Shown here: positions 1 through 8,619 of the stretch, piece after piece
Position numbering within the stretch: position 1 is the first letter of the stretch
How the letters are laid out: each line of letters opens with the position of its first letter
NCBI GenBank assembly: GCA_023390115.1
Contig: JAEWDM010000007.1
Location: forward strand, 66,665-130,664
From: Bacillota bacterium
GTDB taxonomy: Bacteria; Bacillota; Clostridia; Acetivibrionales; DSM-27016
Direction: 5' to 3'
Length of the DNA stretch: 64,000 bases
Made by a program: the position numbers and the translations under genes
The notes under the pieces: generated by a model
Told to the model about the DNA's origin: nothing
What the model saw: the letters and a program-made list of their open reading frames with translations, nothing else
The model's database searches: none

Positions 1-826
1 CGTATTCCGAAATGCTGCTCTGGTAATCCAAACCTCCGGCAATAAGCCTTCTGGGTATGAGTATGACCTCTAAAGCAGACATTGCAGAAGCAATGAATCT
101 GTTAAAGGATATGGGCAGGGAAATAACCAGCAGGTTTTTAATTATATCCCTCTTCCGCATAATTCCGCTCTTTGCACAATTTGCCGTCAGCTTTTTTTTC
201 TTGAAATGATAGACAAAGTATAAAACCGCGAGGTTGCAAATCTCACCTAATGCCATGCCTATAGTAGCCAGAGCACATGCATATTCAAGCCCTATATTTA
301 CAAAGTACGCCGCCAAAACTACTACCAGACCTATTTTTACTACCTGCTCCGCCACCTGAGAAACAGCAGTCGGCATAACCTCCCTTGTCCCATAGAAATA
401 ACCTTTTATTGCCGCAGCCGCAGCTATTACCGGTATACATGGAACAAGCAGCATTAAGGAATGGTAGGTTCTGCCGTCCTTTAATATAAAGTCCGCTATG
501 AAGCGGACGTTAATAAAAATAAGCCCTGATATTACCGCACCTGCCGCTGCCGATATTATAAGGGCACAGGCCGTTATTCTTATGAGATTTGCGTTGTGCT
601 TTTTTGCCATTTCTGAGGCAACCATTTTTGATACGGCAATGGATATTCCCGAGGTAAGTGTTAATATTATAAGGGAGTATACAGGCATAATCAACTGAAA
701 AAGACCCATACCCTCAGCACCTATAAGGTTTGAGAGATATATGCGGTATACGAACCCAAGAATCCTTACAATAAAGCCTGCGGCCATAAGAATTATAGTT
801 CCGCCTATAAACGATTTTTTGCTCAT
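1..826 (-). CDS. spoVB: SpoVB-like polysaccharide/lipid flippase (MATE/PST fold), C-terminus cut by window edge
   Basis: The 275 residues visible are the N-terminal part of a polytopic membrane protein of the MOP flippase superfamily. It opens MSKKSFIGGTIILMAAGF and continues with IVRILGFVYRIYLSNLIG, the usual start of stage V sporulation protein B and its paralogues. Several hydrophobic segments alternate with short basic loops such as YHFKKKKL. SpoVB acts in spore cortex synthesis; paralogues move lipid-linked sugars. Family members are about 500-550 aa, so roughly half is missing. The start ATG follows GGAG with suitable spacing. The stalk/propeller gene lies upstream, 53 bp away on the same strand. 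Membership of the family is clear; assignment to SpoVB rather than a paralogue is inference. Confidence 0.75.
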   Translation of the reverse strand, partial: MSKKSFIGGTIILMAAGFIVRILGFVYRIYLSNLIGAEGMGLFQLIMPVYSLIILTLTSGISIAVSKMVASEMAKKHNANLIRITACALIISAAAGAVISGLIFINVRFIADFILKDGRTYHSLMLLVPCIPVIAAAAAIKGYFYGTREVMPTAVSQVAEQVVKIGLVVVLAAYFVNIGLEYACALATIGMALGEICNLAVLYFVYHFKKKKLTANCAKSGIMRKRDIIKNLLVISLPISFNRFIASAMSALEVILIPRRLIAGGLDYQSSISEY

Positions 827-879
827 GCTTGCTCCAAATAAATAAATTCCCTATTATTAATATTTAAGGGAATTTATTA

Positions 880-2721
880 TTAGAACAAAACCCATGCTCC
901 TTCTATTGTGCTTTGCTTTTTTTCATCCCATCTGTAAATTTTTACATCCTTTTCAGTATCCACCAGCCAGGCACGATCCTTAAAGTATATAAGAAGACAA
1001 GTATCGGAAATCCATTTTGAAGAAATCCTTCCTGCCGCTTCAACGCTGTCTATTTTATAGTTTAATGTGATTTCCGTTATATCGGATGAAGCATCCGCTA
1101 TAATGCTTAAGCCCAGAAAGCCTCCCCTGTTTACAAGCACCGCGGTGTGCTTTCCGTCTTGAGCACGCGATATTGCCTCCTCTACTCCCTTTTCCCCAAA
1201 AAGCCCTCCGGAGGTCAAAAGCTCACTCGCCGCGCATATATTAGTAAGCTTGTCTTTGTTAATATAATAAACACCGTCCTCCTCACTTGATACCGCTATG
1301 TAAAGTCCTTCCTCTGAAAGCCTTAAAACATTGTCGCATACCCACGGAAGCTGCAATACAGGCCTCTCTTCCCCGTCGGCTTCGCACATCAGCAGGTTTC
1401 CTACAGTAAAAAGAACATCTCCGTCAGGGGCATGTCCTACCTTGCGCCACAGCTTTTCCACATTCAGCTTCATTTTATCGCTTATGTCGAATAAGTACAC
1501 TCCCCTGTTATCGGTTAAGGTTATTTTATCGTTATTCACCCATTCCGCGCTTACATACTCACCCAGAAAAATATGCCTGGTTCCATCCACAACGGACACA
1601 TAGTAGCCTTCACCGTTTTTATAATAGAGTACTCTCTCCCTGTCGGGAGAATATGCAACATATCCCTGCAGCACTGTTTTGCCTTTTCTTTCAATAAATG
1701 CATACTTACCCTCGTGCATGGGATTGGTAAGAACCACCCTTCTATACAGAGAAGCCTTCTTGTAGTCATAAAGCACGCTGTTTTGATCATATCCCGACTG
1801 CACGCTTTTCTGAACGTTGTCACGCTCAATTCTGAAGTAATAATCCCCCAGCTTTTTAGTCAATGCCGTCTTTATGTCATATATGTAAGAAAGCTTTTTT
1901 TCACGATCAACCCAGTAAAGATATTTCCCATCGGCAGACCAGCCGGCCTCCCGGCTGACGTTTACAGGAGCGGGATACTCGTTTCCCTGAGCCTCTATTA
2001 TGTAACTGCTCTCCCCTGCCTTCAAAAGATATTTTATCCCTTCAGGGTCCCGGCTAACAGTGTCAATGCCCTCCCTTTCACCGGGGTCCGACCAGTACAG
2101 CTTGTTGCCCTCCATATCATATATTCCTCCAAGCCCGTTTACCAATCTTAATATACGCACATTTTCCGTTTTTTTCATATAATCCGGATAATAGTTGATA
2201 AACGCTGTTTCACTGTCCCCGTAAATATCAGTCTCAAAGCCGGGGATGTGCGAAAACGCTTCAATAGGCACAAGTATGCTGTTCTTGGCAGCTACAGGAG
2301 AACAGTGCATATCAAAGATACTGCTTCCAAATGTAAATTCATTGCTCCCCAGCTTAAATACCGCCTTCTGCCCCCCTATTTCAAATTGAAACGTATCATC
2401 CGGGCTGAAGTATTCAAAGCTGACACCTATTTTCTGAAGTATAAAATCTATGGGCACAAATACAAACTCATCTGCATATGTATATGTTCTAAGGCCCTTA
2501 ATTTTCTGCCCGTTAAAGAAAAAAACACACTCCTTAAGCTCGTCGGCTTTCACAGGCTGCATGTTGTTGCTCACAGGCTGCTGGGGCTGTACGTCAATCG
2601 TCCTGTCCCTCTTTTTCAGCATAAAAACAGATACGTCAACAGCTATTACCGCAGCAGACAGACACATCACAGAGACAAGAGCAATTGCAATAACAGCGGC
2701 TTTAGAACGCAAAAATTTCAT
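880..2721 (-). CDS. Membrane-anchored copper-amine-oxidase-N-like (stalk) domain protein with propeller-like C-terminus
   Basis: A protein of 613 aa. An N-terminal hydrophobic helix (about residues 8-32) is followed by a Q/P-rich linker and then, at about residues 55-165, the stalk domain seen at the N-terminus of copper amine oxidases (FFFNGQKI, FVPIDFILQKIG, ILVPIEAF). That domain is common in extracytoplasmic proteins of Clostridia. The rest has repeated WSADGKYLYWVD- and YSPDRERVLYYK-like blades, suggesting a beta-propeller. It is probably exported and anchored outside the membrane. I chose ATG at 2721 rather than an upstream TTG because GGAGGAG lies 5-6 nt before it. The thioesterase gene ends 17 bp upstream, so co-transcription is likely. 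The specific function is unknown. Confidence 0.7.
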   Translation of the reverse strand: MKFLRSKAAVIAIALVSVMCLSAAVIAVDVSVFMLKKRDRTIDVQPQQPVSNNMQPVKADELKECVFFFNGQKIKGLRTYTYADEFVFVPIDFILQKIGVSFEYFSPDDTFQFEIGGQKAVFKLGSNEFTFGSSIFDMHCSPVAAKNSILVPIEAFSHIPGFETDIYGDSETAFINYYPDYMKKTENVRILRLVNGLGGIYDMEGNKLYWSDPGEREGIDTVSRDPEGIKYLLKAGESSYIIEAQGNEYPAPVNVSREAGWSADGKYLYWVDREKKLSYIYDIKTALTKKLGDYYFRIERDNVQKSVQSGYDQNSVLYDYKKASLYRRVVLTNPMHEGKYAFIERKGKTVLQGYVAYSPDRERVLYYKNGEGYYVSVVDGTRHIFLGEYVSAEWVNNDKITLTDNRGVYLFDISDKMKLNVEKLWRKVGHAPDGDVLFTVGNLLMCEADGEERPVLQLPWVCDNVLRLSEEGLYIAVSSEEDGVYYINKDKLTNICAASELLTSGGLFGEKGVEEAISRAQDGKHTAVLVNRGGFLGLSIIADASSDITEITLNYKIDSVEAAGRISSKWISDTCLLIYFKDRAWLVDTEKDVKIYRWDEKKQSTIEGAWVLF

Positions 2722-2738
2722 GAACTCCTCCAATGCTC

Positions 2739-3245
2739 CTACAGACCGAAGCTCTTTCTTTTTAATCTTTCATTACGTCTTGCCTCGGCCTCCGCAAAAT
2801 CCTTTTTTTCGTCCTCCGTTTCAGGTATAAGCGGAGGAACCGGCGTAGGCTTCCCTTCCTCATCCAGTGCCACAAAGGTCATATATGCCTTATTAGTCAT
2901 AATTACGCTGCCGGTTTTAGTATTCTCGGCATATGCCTTTACTGTCACCTCCATAGACGTCCTTCCGACCCATGTAAGCCTTGCCCTTAAAATAACAAGC
3001 TCGCCCATGCGTGCAGGATGCCTGAAATCCAGGCTGTCTATGGATGCCGTTGCAACCACCCTGCCCGAATGTCTTGAAGCGGCTATGGCTCCTGCTATGT
3101 CAATCCAGTGCATAAGCCTTCCCCCAAGCAGGTTCCCCAGAAGATTGGTATCGTTAGGCAGCACCAGCTCAGTCATTTCCACCGCAGAAATTGCAGGCGT
3201 CTTTGCTGTGAGATTATCTGTATACTCTTTTGAAATATCATGCAT
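2739..3245 (-). CDS. Acyl-CoA thioesterase, hotdog fold (YciA/BACH type)
   Basis: This 168-aa cytoplasmic enzyme is expected to hydrolyse acyl-CoA thioesters. The hotdog family signature is clear: NDTNLLGNLLGGRLMHWID, where the Asp of MHWID is the family's catalytic acid, followed by SIDSLDFRHPARMGEL and ending with KAYMTFVALDEEGKP. Length fits single-domain YciA-like thioesterases with a charged C-terminal tail. The frame is open further upstream, but ATG at 3245 (MHDISKEY) has GGAGG 8 nt before it and gives the usual family N-terminus. It lies between dusB and the stalk protein on the same strand. The substrate chain length cannot be read from sequence. Confidence 0.85.
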   Translation of the reverse strand: MHDISKEYTDNLTAKTPAISAVEMTELVLPNDTNLLGNLLGGRLMHWIDIAGAIAASRHSGRVVATASIDSLDFRHPARMGELVILRARLTWVGRTSMEVTVKAYAENTKTGSVIMTNKAYMTFVALDEEGKPTPVPPLIPETEDEKKDFAEAEARRNERLKRKSFGL

Positions 3246-3374
3246 TGCTCCAGCCTCCATGTTTATCCGCAGCATCTTGCTGCAATTAAAAGTATTATGT
3301 ATTCTAAGTAGTATACCATATTTTCCTTCAAAATTTAATATCCTGATACTTAAATCAGCCAATTCCGTAAATAA

Positions 3375-4346
3375 TTATGCTCCCGGGACGTTTTGCATAT
3401 ATTCCCCAAGCAGGCCTATTATCTCTTCCTTTGAAGTAAGCCTGAATATCTTTTCCTTAACATAAGTTGAATTTCTCATGCCTTTTATATACCATGCCAC
3501 ATGCTTTCTCATTTCACATACCCCTATGTGCTCTCCCTTTAAAGCAACCAGCATATTCATGTGGCGTATGACAGTGGATAGCTTTTCGCCTGTGTCCGGC
3601 TCAGGGAGCTCAATTCCTGTCAGAAGGCAATGAAGAGCCCTTCTGAAAATCCACGGATTTCCCTGCGCCCCTCTTCCAATCATCACAGCGTCACAGCCTG
3701 TCATTTCAAGCAATCGCTTTGCATCACACGTCCTGGCTACATCCCCATTTCCTATAACAGGGATGGATACCGCTTCCTTTACCCTGCGTATACACTCCCA
3801 ATCAGCACTGCCGCTGTAAAACTGCTCTCTCGTGCGCCCGTGGACAGCAACTGCCTTAGCTCCGCATTTCTCCGCTATTTGCGCTATCTCCACGGCATTA
3901 ACGCTTTCATCATCCCATCCCTTTCGTATTTTAACGGTAACCGGCTTGCATGAAGCCCCAACCACCGCTTTGATTATATCCCCCGCAAGGCGCGGATTCC
4001 TCATTAAAGCACTTCCCTCACCATTTCTTGTTATCTTGGGAGTGGGGCACCCCATGTTTATGTCAATAATGTCAGCATCCGAATTATCCAGCCGGCCCGC
4101 AATCTCAGCCATAATAGACGGGTCTGATCCAAATATCTGCACCGCCGCCGGTCTCTCACTATCATCTATTTCAGTAAGCTTAAAGCTCTTGTCGTCATTA
4201 TAGTGCATTCCCTTTGCACTCACCATTTCAGTATATACCAGTCCGCAGCCCTGCTCCTTGCACAGAATCCTGAAGGGCATATCCGTAACCCCTGCCATGG
4301 GCGCAAGAAAAACATTGTTCTTTAAAACCACATTCCCTATGTTCAT
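3375..4346 (-). CDS. dusB: tRNA-dihydrouridine synthase, DusB/NifR3 family
   Basis: A 323-aa FMN flavoenzyme that reduces uridines in the tRNA D-loop. It begins NVVLKNNVFLAPMAGVTDMP, binding the flavin phosphate region. It contains the active-site segment INMGCPTPKITRNGEGSALM with the catalytic Cys, the tRNA/FMN motifs KIRKGWD and VHGRTREQFYSG, and GNGDV plus MIGRGAQGNPWIF near the end of the TIM barrel. Length is normal for DusB. ATG at 4346 follows GGAGG; the open frame continues upstream without a ribosome site. It lies between the PilZ gene terminator and the thioesterase. Confidence 0.93.
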   Translation of the reverse strand: MNIGNVVLKNNVFLAPMAGVTDMPFRILCKEQGCGLVYTEMVSAKGMHYNDDKSFKLTEIDDSERPAAVQIFGSDPSIMAEIAGRLDNSDADIIDINMGCPTPKITRNGEGSALMRNPRLAGDIIKAVVGASCKPVTVKIRKGWDDESVNAVEIAQIAEKCGAKAVAVHGRTREQFYSGSADWECIRRVKEAVSIPVIGNGDVARTCDAKRLLEMTGCDAVMIGRGAQGNPWIFRRALHCLLTGIELPEPDTGEKLSTVIRHMNMLVALKGEHIGVCEMRKHVAWYIKGMRNSTYVKEKIFRLTSKEEIIGLLGEYMQNVPGA

Positions 4347-4405
4347 TTGTCTTCCTCCATTTTGTATAAAATATTTTACCACAAGGAGGAGCTTTAAATC
4401 CATAA

Positions 4406-4447
4406 GCTTTCTTTAGAAAGAGCCTTTCTTTAGAAAGAGCCTTTCTG
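4406..4447. repeat. Short tandem repeat of a 17-bp near-palindrome, about 2.5 copies
   Basis: Two near-identical 17-bp units containing CTTTCTTTAGAAAG lie head to tail (4406-4422 and 4423-4439), with a partial third copy after them. Each unit is itself a CTTTCT/AGAAAG dyad around TT. They lie between the PilZ terminator and the dusB start, so they are in or near the dusB promoter region. Replication slippage could explain them; a regulatory role is only a guess. Confidence 0.6.
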
Positions 4448-4464
4448 TAAATAAAGAAAAAGGT

Positions 4465-4490
4465 AATAAAAAATCCCCGTAAAGGGGATT
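4465..4490 (-). terminator. Rho-independent terminator of the PilZ gene
   Basis: On the minus strand, AATCCCC - loop - GGGGATT is followed by TTTTATTA, directly after the stop codon of the PilZ gene. This separates it from dusB. Confidence 0.8.
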
Positions 4491-4492
4491 GA

Positions 4493-4930
4493 TTATCGTT
4501 GTACTTTTTTCAGCGGGGAGGGCCGGCCCTTAGGCACAAGCATAAAGGTGTAAATACCATCCTCTGCCGCATGGCGGTTGGAGTTAATTGAGTTGATATG
4601 GGAATTTATAATTTCATCCAGTTGAACCTGATTATATATGCTGATATTATCAAATTTGACAGAGTATGCATACCCATGCTTTGTGCACTCTACTCTTACA
4701 ATATGCCCGTCAAGCTTCATCTTAAATTCTGAAAGCAGGCTGTAGACAGTGAGGCTGACGGTCAGGGACGTATTTTCTTCATACCGGCTTTGGGAAACAA
4801 ATTTAATTCCTCCTGCTGAAATGTCGCAAAGCTCAAACTCCTTCTGTCCCTCTCCATTCACACTAATAACAGCTTTGCAAATGGTTCCGCCGCATCTTTG
4901 ATATTTTCTCCGCTCAATAAAGCTATCCAT
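4493..4930 (-). CDS. PilZ domain protein (probable c-di-GMP receptor)
   Basis: A 145-aa protein consisting of one PilZ domain plus a short tail. Both parts of the c-di-GMP binding signature are visible: the arginine motif ERRKYQR near the N-terminus (RxxxR type) and the DISAGG motif (D/NxSxxG) about 30 residues later. PilZ proteins bind c-di-GMP and alter motility, adhesion or polysaccharide output; which one applies here cannot be said. ATG at 4930 is preferred over an in-frame GTG at 4939 because AAGGGAA then has normal spacing. Its own terminator follows, so it is probably a single-gene unit. Confidence 0.88.
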   Translation of the reverse strand: MDSFIERRKYQRCGGTICKAVISVNGEGQKEFELCDISAGGIKFVSQSRYEENTSLTVSLTVYSLLSEFKMKLDGHIVRVECTKHGYAYSVKFDNISIYNQVQLDEIINSHINSINSNRHAAEDGIYTFMLVPKGRPSPLKKVQR

Positions 4931-5135
4931 AAAATACACTTCCCTTCTTTAAATACCCTGTTATTATGTAACAGCTTCAAGCGCCTGATTTATATAGCCG
5001 TAAACATATATGAAATATTCAAAAAGAAGTATTTTACAGTGTAGTCACTTTACAGTATAGACATCCCTTGTAAGATGCATATATCCTATATAATTATTTT
5101 AACATAACATTTTTTCAAAGTCGAGGGTTATATTT

Positions 5136-6128
5136 TTAACATTTTAGCACGGCTTCGTCATCCCTGTCCATATTCAAACCAAGCTCCCTTAAAAGCTGCA
5201 AATGGCGTTCTATACACATGCCCGGGGTAGTCAAATAGTCTCCAAGCATATCACCGCTTATCCCTCCCGTATAGCCCTTTTTCACATCCTCTCCAAGAGC
5301 CCTTTCTCTTCCCCCGGCAAAGCGTATTTGCTTATCCGGCATAATCAGCCTGAAAACCGCAATGGTTTTTAAGATTTCATCACGGGAAACAGGCGGTACA
5401 TTCTCAAACGCCGTGCCGGGAACAGGGTTTAATATGTTAACAGGCACAGAATCAACGTCCAGCTCTTTTAATTCAAATGCCATTTCAATACGCTGCTCCA
5501 CACTTTCTCCCATTGCGATTATTCCTCCACTGCAAACCTTTAGCCCCGCTCTTTTAACATTACAGATTGTTTCCACACGCTCATCATAGGTATGTGTAGT
5601 ACAAATGTCAGGGAAATAGCTTCTTGCCGTCTCAACATTGTGGTGGTACATTTCAACTCCCGACTGCTTAAGAGCAAATGCCATATCCTCCGTTATGCTT
5701 CCGAGAGAGGCACAAAGCCGCAAAGACGTCTCCTCCTTAAGCCTTCTGTACATATGCAGAACGCTTTCAAACTCCCTTTCAGTGAGCCTGTTCCCGCTCG
5801 AAACCAATGAAAATTTATGTGCATGATTTTTCTGCATGAGCCTTGCACGCTCGAGCACCTCCCTTTCATTTGCAAGGTCCGATGCCTGAACTCCGCAGGA
5901 ATGATGTGCCGATTGAGCACAATACTTGCAATCCTCTGTACAAAGACCTACTTTTACAGCCATAATTGAGCAAAGGTCTATTTTATTTCCCCAGAAATTT
6001 CTCTTTATAGAGTCTGCAAGCTGAGACAGATGCGCTACTTCAGCTCCTTCAAGCCTGCAAAGCGTTAATGCCTCCTGCCTGCTTATGCTTTCACCCGATA
6101 ACAGCTTTTCCTCAATTTGTTTAAGCAT
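5136..6128 (-). CDS. bioB: Biotin synthase (radical SAM)
   Basis: A 330-aa radical-SAM enzyme that inserts sulfur into dethiobiotin. The 4Fe-4S/SAM motif CTEDCKYC places cysteines at about 63, 67 and 70, followed by AQSAHH. Downstream family motifs are MYHHNVETA, CSGGIIAMGE, DSVPVNILNPVPGT and the C-terminal RFAGGRE, which supplies the arginine near the second cluster. Length is typical. ATG at 6128 lies inside the 3' end of bioY (8-nt overlap, ATGCTTAA), indicating translational coupling. No bioA/D/F are present in the window, so dethiobiotin or biotin may be made elsewhere or imported. Regulation follows the bioY promoter with its BirA operator. Confidence 0.97.
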   Translation of the reverse strand: MLKQIEEKLLSGESISRQEALTLCRLEGAEVAHLSQLADSIKRNFWGNKIDLCSIMAVKVGLCTEDCKYCAQSAHHSCGVQASDLANEREVLERARLMQKNHAHKFSLVSSGNRLTEREFESVLHMYRRLKEETSLRLCASLGSITEDMAFALKQSGVEMYHHNVETARSYFPDICTTHTYDERVETICNVKRAGLKVCSGGIIAMGESVEQRIEMAFELKELDVDSVPVNILNPVPGTAFENVPPVSRDEILKTIAVFRLIMPDKQIRFAGGRERALGEDVKKGYTGGISGDMLGDYLTTPGMCIERHLQLLRELGLNMDRDDEAVLKC

Positions 6129-6681
6129 CGTATGCACCCGCAGGCTTTACACGTCCATGAATCTGCTTTGCGAGCCATGATGCCAGGGCAATTTTTACAA
6201 TATCCCACGGAAGAAACAAAAGAAAGCCGCTTGTCAAAACACCCGAAGCAGTGGTATTCGCATGATTTACATACTTCGTTATTATATACAGATAGGGGAC
6301 TCCCACTGCATAGCACACTATTAAGCCTGCAAAGGAAGCAATAAAAAATTTGCAAATTGTTTGCTTTGACGATCTCTCAGATATAAGCCCCACTACAAAT
6401 GCAGCCGCTGCAAAGCCTACCAAGTAACCGAATGACGGGCTGAACACATAACTGAGTCCTCCCCCCCCTGTGAAAACCGGCACTCCCGCAAGTCCCAACG
6501 CGATATAAATAACCTGTGATGCCAACGCAAGCTTTGAGCCTAATATCAGCCCTGAAAAAATCGCAAAAAATATCTGCATAGTGAAAGCCACGGGGGGAAG
6601 AGGAATTTTAAGAAATGCTCCTACAGCCATGAGCGCTGCAAAAAGTGATACTAAGATCATTTTATACGTTCTGTTATTCAT
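6121..6681 (-). CDS. bioY: Biotin ECF transporter substrate-binding subunit BioY
   Basis: A 186-aa polytopic membrane protein, the biotin-specific S component of an energy-coupling-factor importer. It shows about six hydrophobic segments and the BioY signatures IPLPPVAFTMQIFFAIFSG near the N-terminus and FSPSFGYLVGF in the middle. The shared ECF ATPases and T component are not encoded nearby, as is usual. AAGGAGG precedes the ATG by about 6 nt. It is first in a two-gene unit with bioB. The leader carries a near-consensus BirA operator overlapping the transcription start region, so repression by biotinyl-AMP-BirA is expected. Confidence 0.95.
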   Translation of the reverse strand: MNNRTYKMILVSLFAALMAVGAFLKIPLPPVAFTMQIFFAIFSGLILGSKLALASQVIYIALGLAGVPVFTGGGGLSYVFSPSFGYLVGFAAAAFVVGLISERSSKQTICKFFIASFAGLIVCYAVGVPYLYIITKYVNHANTTASGVLTSGFLLFLPWDIVKIALASWLAKQIHGRVKPAGAYDA

Positions 6682-6701
6682 GCTTTCCTCCTTAACACCA
6701 T

Positions 6702-6733
6702 TTGTTAACCTTTCTCCATTTATAGGTTTACAA
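6702..6733. promoter_or_regulatory. BirA (biotin repressor) operator upstream of bioY-bioB
   Basis: On the plus strand, TTGTTAACC, a 14-nt spacer and GGTTTACAA form an inverted pair. The half-sites match the Firmicutes BirA box (TTGTTAACC-N14/15-GGTTAACAA) with one mismatch. It starts 4 nt downstream of the -10 hexamer of the bioY promoter, where a bound repressor would block initiation. The window also encodes a BirA with a DNA-binding domain. Confidence 0.88.
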
Positions 6734-6736
6734 TTA

Positions 6737-6765
6737 ATTATAGAATTTTATCTCCGGCATGTCAA
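6737..6765 (-). promoter_or_regulatory. Sigma-A promoter of bioY-bioB
   Basis: Read on the minus strand: perfect TTGACA (-35), 17-nt spacer, perfect TATAAT (-10). It is oriented toward bioY, whose start lies about 55 bp downstream. Confidence 0.88.
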
Positions 6766-7085
6766 GATAAAACCTTTTAAATATAAAACTATTTTAAATA
6801 CGAAAGTTATGGAATTTTACGACATTTAAAGGGAAATGCAGATATTAAGATATAAACAAATGTATTTTATTTTTATAGCCCTAAATAAAAATCGACAAAA
6901 CACTACTTTTAATAATAATATAATACATTATAGGTACTAATTTCTACAAAATTTAATAGAGTTTGTTAAAAAAAAGTCATATTTACTGACATGTATAAAC
7001 ATTATTTTGTGACCCGCAATATTAACATTTTTATAGTAGATATTTATTTTCTGTTGTTAATTAAATGTCCATATTAAATATTGTT

Positions 7086-7262
7086 ATGTTGCTCCAGCCT
7101 TCTTTCTCAAAATCAGACCTGCGTGAATTTTTTGCTGCTATGGAAGGCCTTTAAAAATATACTCTTTTATGCGGAAAGCCCGAAGGCGGCCAGTGTCTGG
7201 AAATAGAATTCTTTCACGGCAGTAAATGTGCCTGGAAATTTGCTGTGTTAAAAGTACGGTGA
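7086..7262 (+). pseudogene. Possible decayed small gene (one in-frame stop)
   Basis: The 456-bp gap between bioY and the chemoreceptor gene is AT-rich up to about 7080. After that a single frame reads with protein-like composition: a 22-codon stretch from ATG at 7086 containing SDLREFFAAMEGL, one TAA at 7152, then in the same frame LLCGKPEGGQCLEIEFFHG and KCAWKFAVLKV up to TGA at 7260. No good ribosome site precedes the ATG. I do not recognise the product. A remnant interrupted by one stop is the simplest reading, but chance is possible. The rest of the gap shows nothing beyond the bioY promoter. Confidence 0.25.
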
Positions 7263-7293
7263 GCTAAAAGTATATCTTGTAGGGGGATGCTTA

Positions 7294-8535
7294 ATGAAGG
7301 TATTAAAATTTAGAAGTCTTAGGACAAAGATGTTTTGTCCGATTTTATTTATATTGATTTGTGGTATATCGCTAATATGCATTTTTACACGTTTAAATGT
7401 ATTTCCTTATTATATAATATGTCCTGCTGCTGCAATCCTTATGGCAATTCCAATTTTTATTCACATTAATACATGTGTAAAGCCTTTTTTATTACTTGGT
7501 GAAAGCGTCAGAAAATCCATTTCAGAAAACTTTAAAACCGGAATATATCTTTCCGACACTACTGAGCTTGGGGCACTGGCTGAGGACTTAAACAACGCTG
7601 CAAATATGCTTAATGGTTTAATGTCAAGCTTTACGGGTACATTTTCTGTCATACATTCATCCATGGACGAAATACTCATGTCAACCAAGCATATGAGCTC
7701 CTCTGCAGAGCAAACCTCAAATACTGTGTCGGAGCTTGCAAGAGGTGCCATGGAGCAAGCCTGCTCTACTGAAAAAGGCAGCTCTGTAATTAATGATATC
7801 GTGGAGGGCCTGGTTCACATTGTCAGCGATATGAAAAAATCCGAGGAACTGATAGAAAAAGCGGAGGAATTAGTAGCCGCTTCAAGAGCTCTGGTTGATA
7901 AGCAGGAAATTAAAATGAAGGAGAACAAGCAAATATCTGCCAATGTAAATGAAGCCATGCACGTGCTTTCACAGAAATCCCATGAAATAGGGGAGATACT
8001 AAGCGCCATAGAGCAGATTGCGGATCAGACAAATTTACTGTCCCTAAATGCCGCAATTGAAGCTGCCAGAGCCGGGGAACAGGGAAAAGGCTTCGCTGTT
8101 GTAGCCAACGAAGTAAAAACACTTGCAGAGCAGTCAGGGACATCGGTTAAAAGAATATCAAATATTATAAGTGACGTACAGATGGGAGTAAAGCATGCCG
8201 TACAGGAAATAAGCAAGTCTGAGGTTGCCGTAATCAGTCAGGAAAGCACCCTGAACGAAAGCGTGAATGTATTTAATCAGATAAGCGAGTCCATAGCTTC
8301 AGTAGCCGACAATATAAAATCCGTTTATAACTCTGCAAATCTTCTTGCAGGTGAAGCCCAGAATGCGGGAGGTGTAATAAACGATATTGCGGCTGTATCC
8401 GAGCAGACTGCCGCAGGTACGGAGGAAATTTCCGCCTCCATTGAGGAGCAGACAGCAGCTTCGGCACTGATTTCAGAATGCGTGGAGGAATTGTCTGAAA
8501 AGATAAAAGACAGTCTTAAGCTCTGCAAATCTTAA
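7294..8535 (+). CDS. Methyl-accepting chemotaxis protein without a periplasmic sensor domain
   Basis: A 413-aa chemoreceptor. Residues about 14-32 and 35-52 form two adjacent hydrophobic segments with almost no loop, so no extracellular ligand domain exists. A short HAMP-like stretch follows, then a long coiled-coil signalling region. The conserved hairpin tip is complete: EIGEILSAIEQIADQTNLL, NAAIEAARAGEQGKGFAVVA and VKTLAEQSGTSVKRI. Adaptation-type EEISAS/EEQTAAS segments occur near the C-terminus. It would signal to CheA/CheW. The start ATG follows AGGGGG. It is one of few plus-strand genes here and is followed by a STAS-like gene. Confidence 0.93.
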   Translation: MKVLKFRSLRTKMFCPILFILICGISLICIFTRLNVFPYYIICPAAAILMAIPIFIHINTCVKPFLLLGESVRKSISENFKTGIYLSDTTELGALAEDLNNAANMLNGLMSSFTGTFSVIHSSMDEILMSTKHMSSSAEQTSNTVSELARGAMEQACSTEKGSSVINDIVEGLVHIVSDMKKSEELIEKAEELVAASRALVDKQEIKMKENKQISANVNEAMHVLSQKSHEIGEILSAIEQIADQTNLLSLNAAIEAARAGEQGKGFAVVANEVKTLAEQSGTSVKRISNIISDVQMGVKHAVQEISKSEVAVISQESTLNESVNVFNQISESIASVADNIKSVYNSANLLAGEAQNAGGVINDIAAVSEQTAAGTEEISASIEEQTAASALISECVEELSEKIKDSLKLCKS

Positions 8536-8619
8536 GTTTTACAGTCCACGGCATATAGAAAAGACGACAACAGGAGTTTTTACTTCTCTTGTTAATATAA
8601 AATATATGGAGGTAATTTT

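Noticed and set aside
2248..3465. Long plus-strand open frame (about 405 codons)
   Set aside because: It lies opposite the stalk-protein, thioesterase and dusB genes, has no ribosome site and no recognisable motif. It is a shadow of genes with clear families.
4406..4447. CRISPR-like repeat
   Set aside because: Units are adjacent, without spacers, and only 2.5 copies exist.
6834..7085. Riboswitch before the chemoreceptor
   Set aside because: No c-di-GMP or other aptamer core could be matched by eye in this AT-rich stretch.
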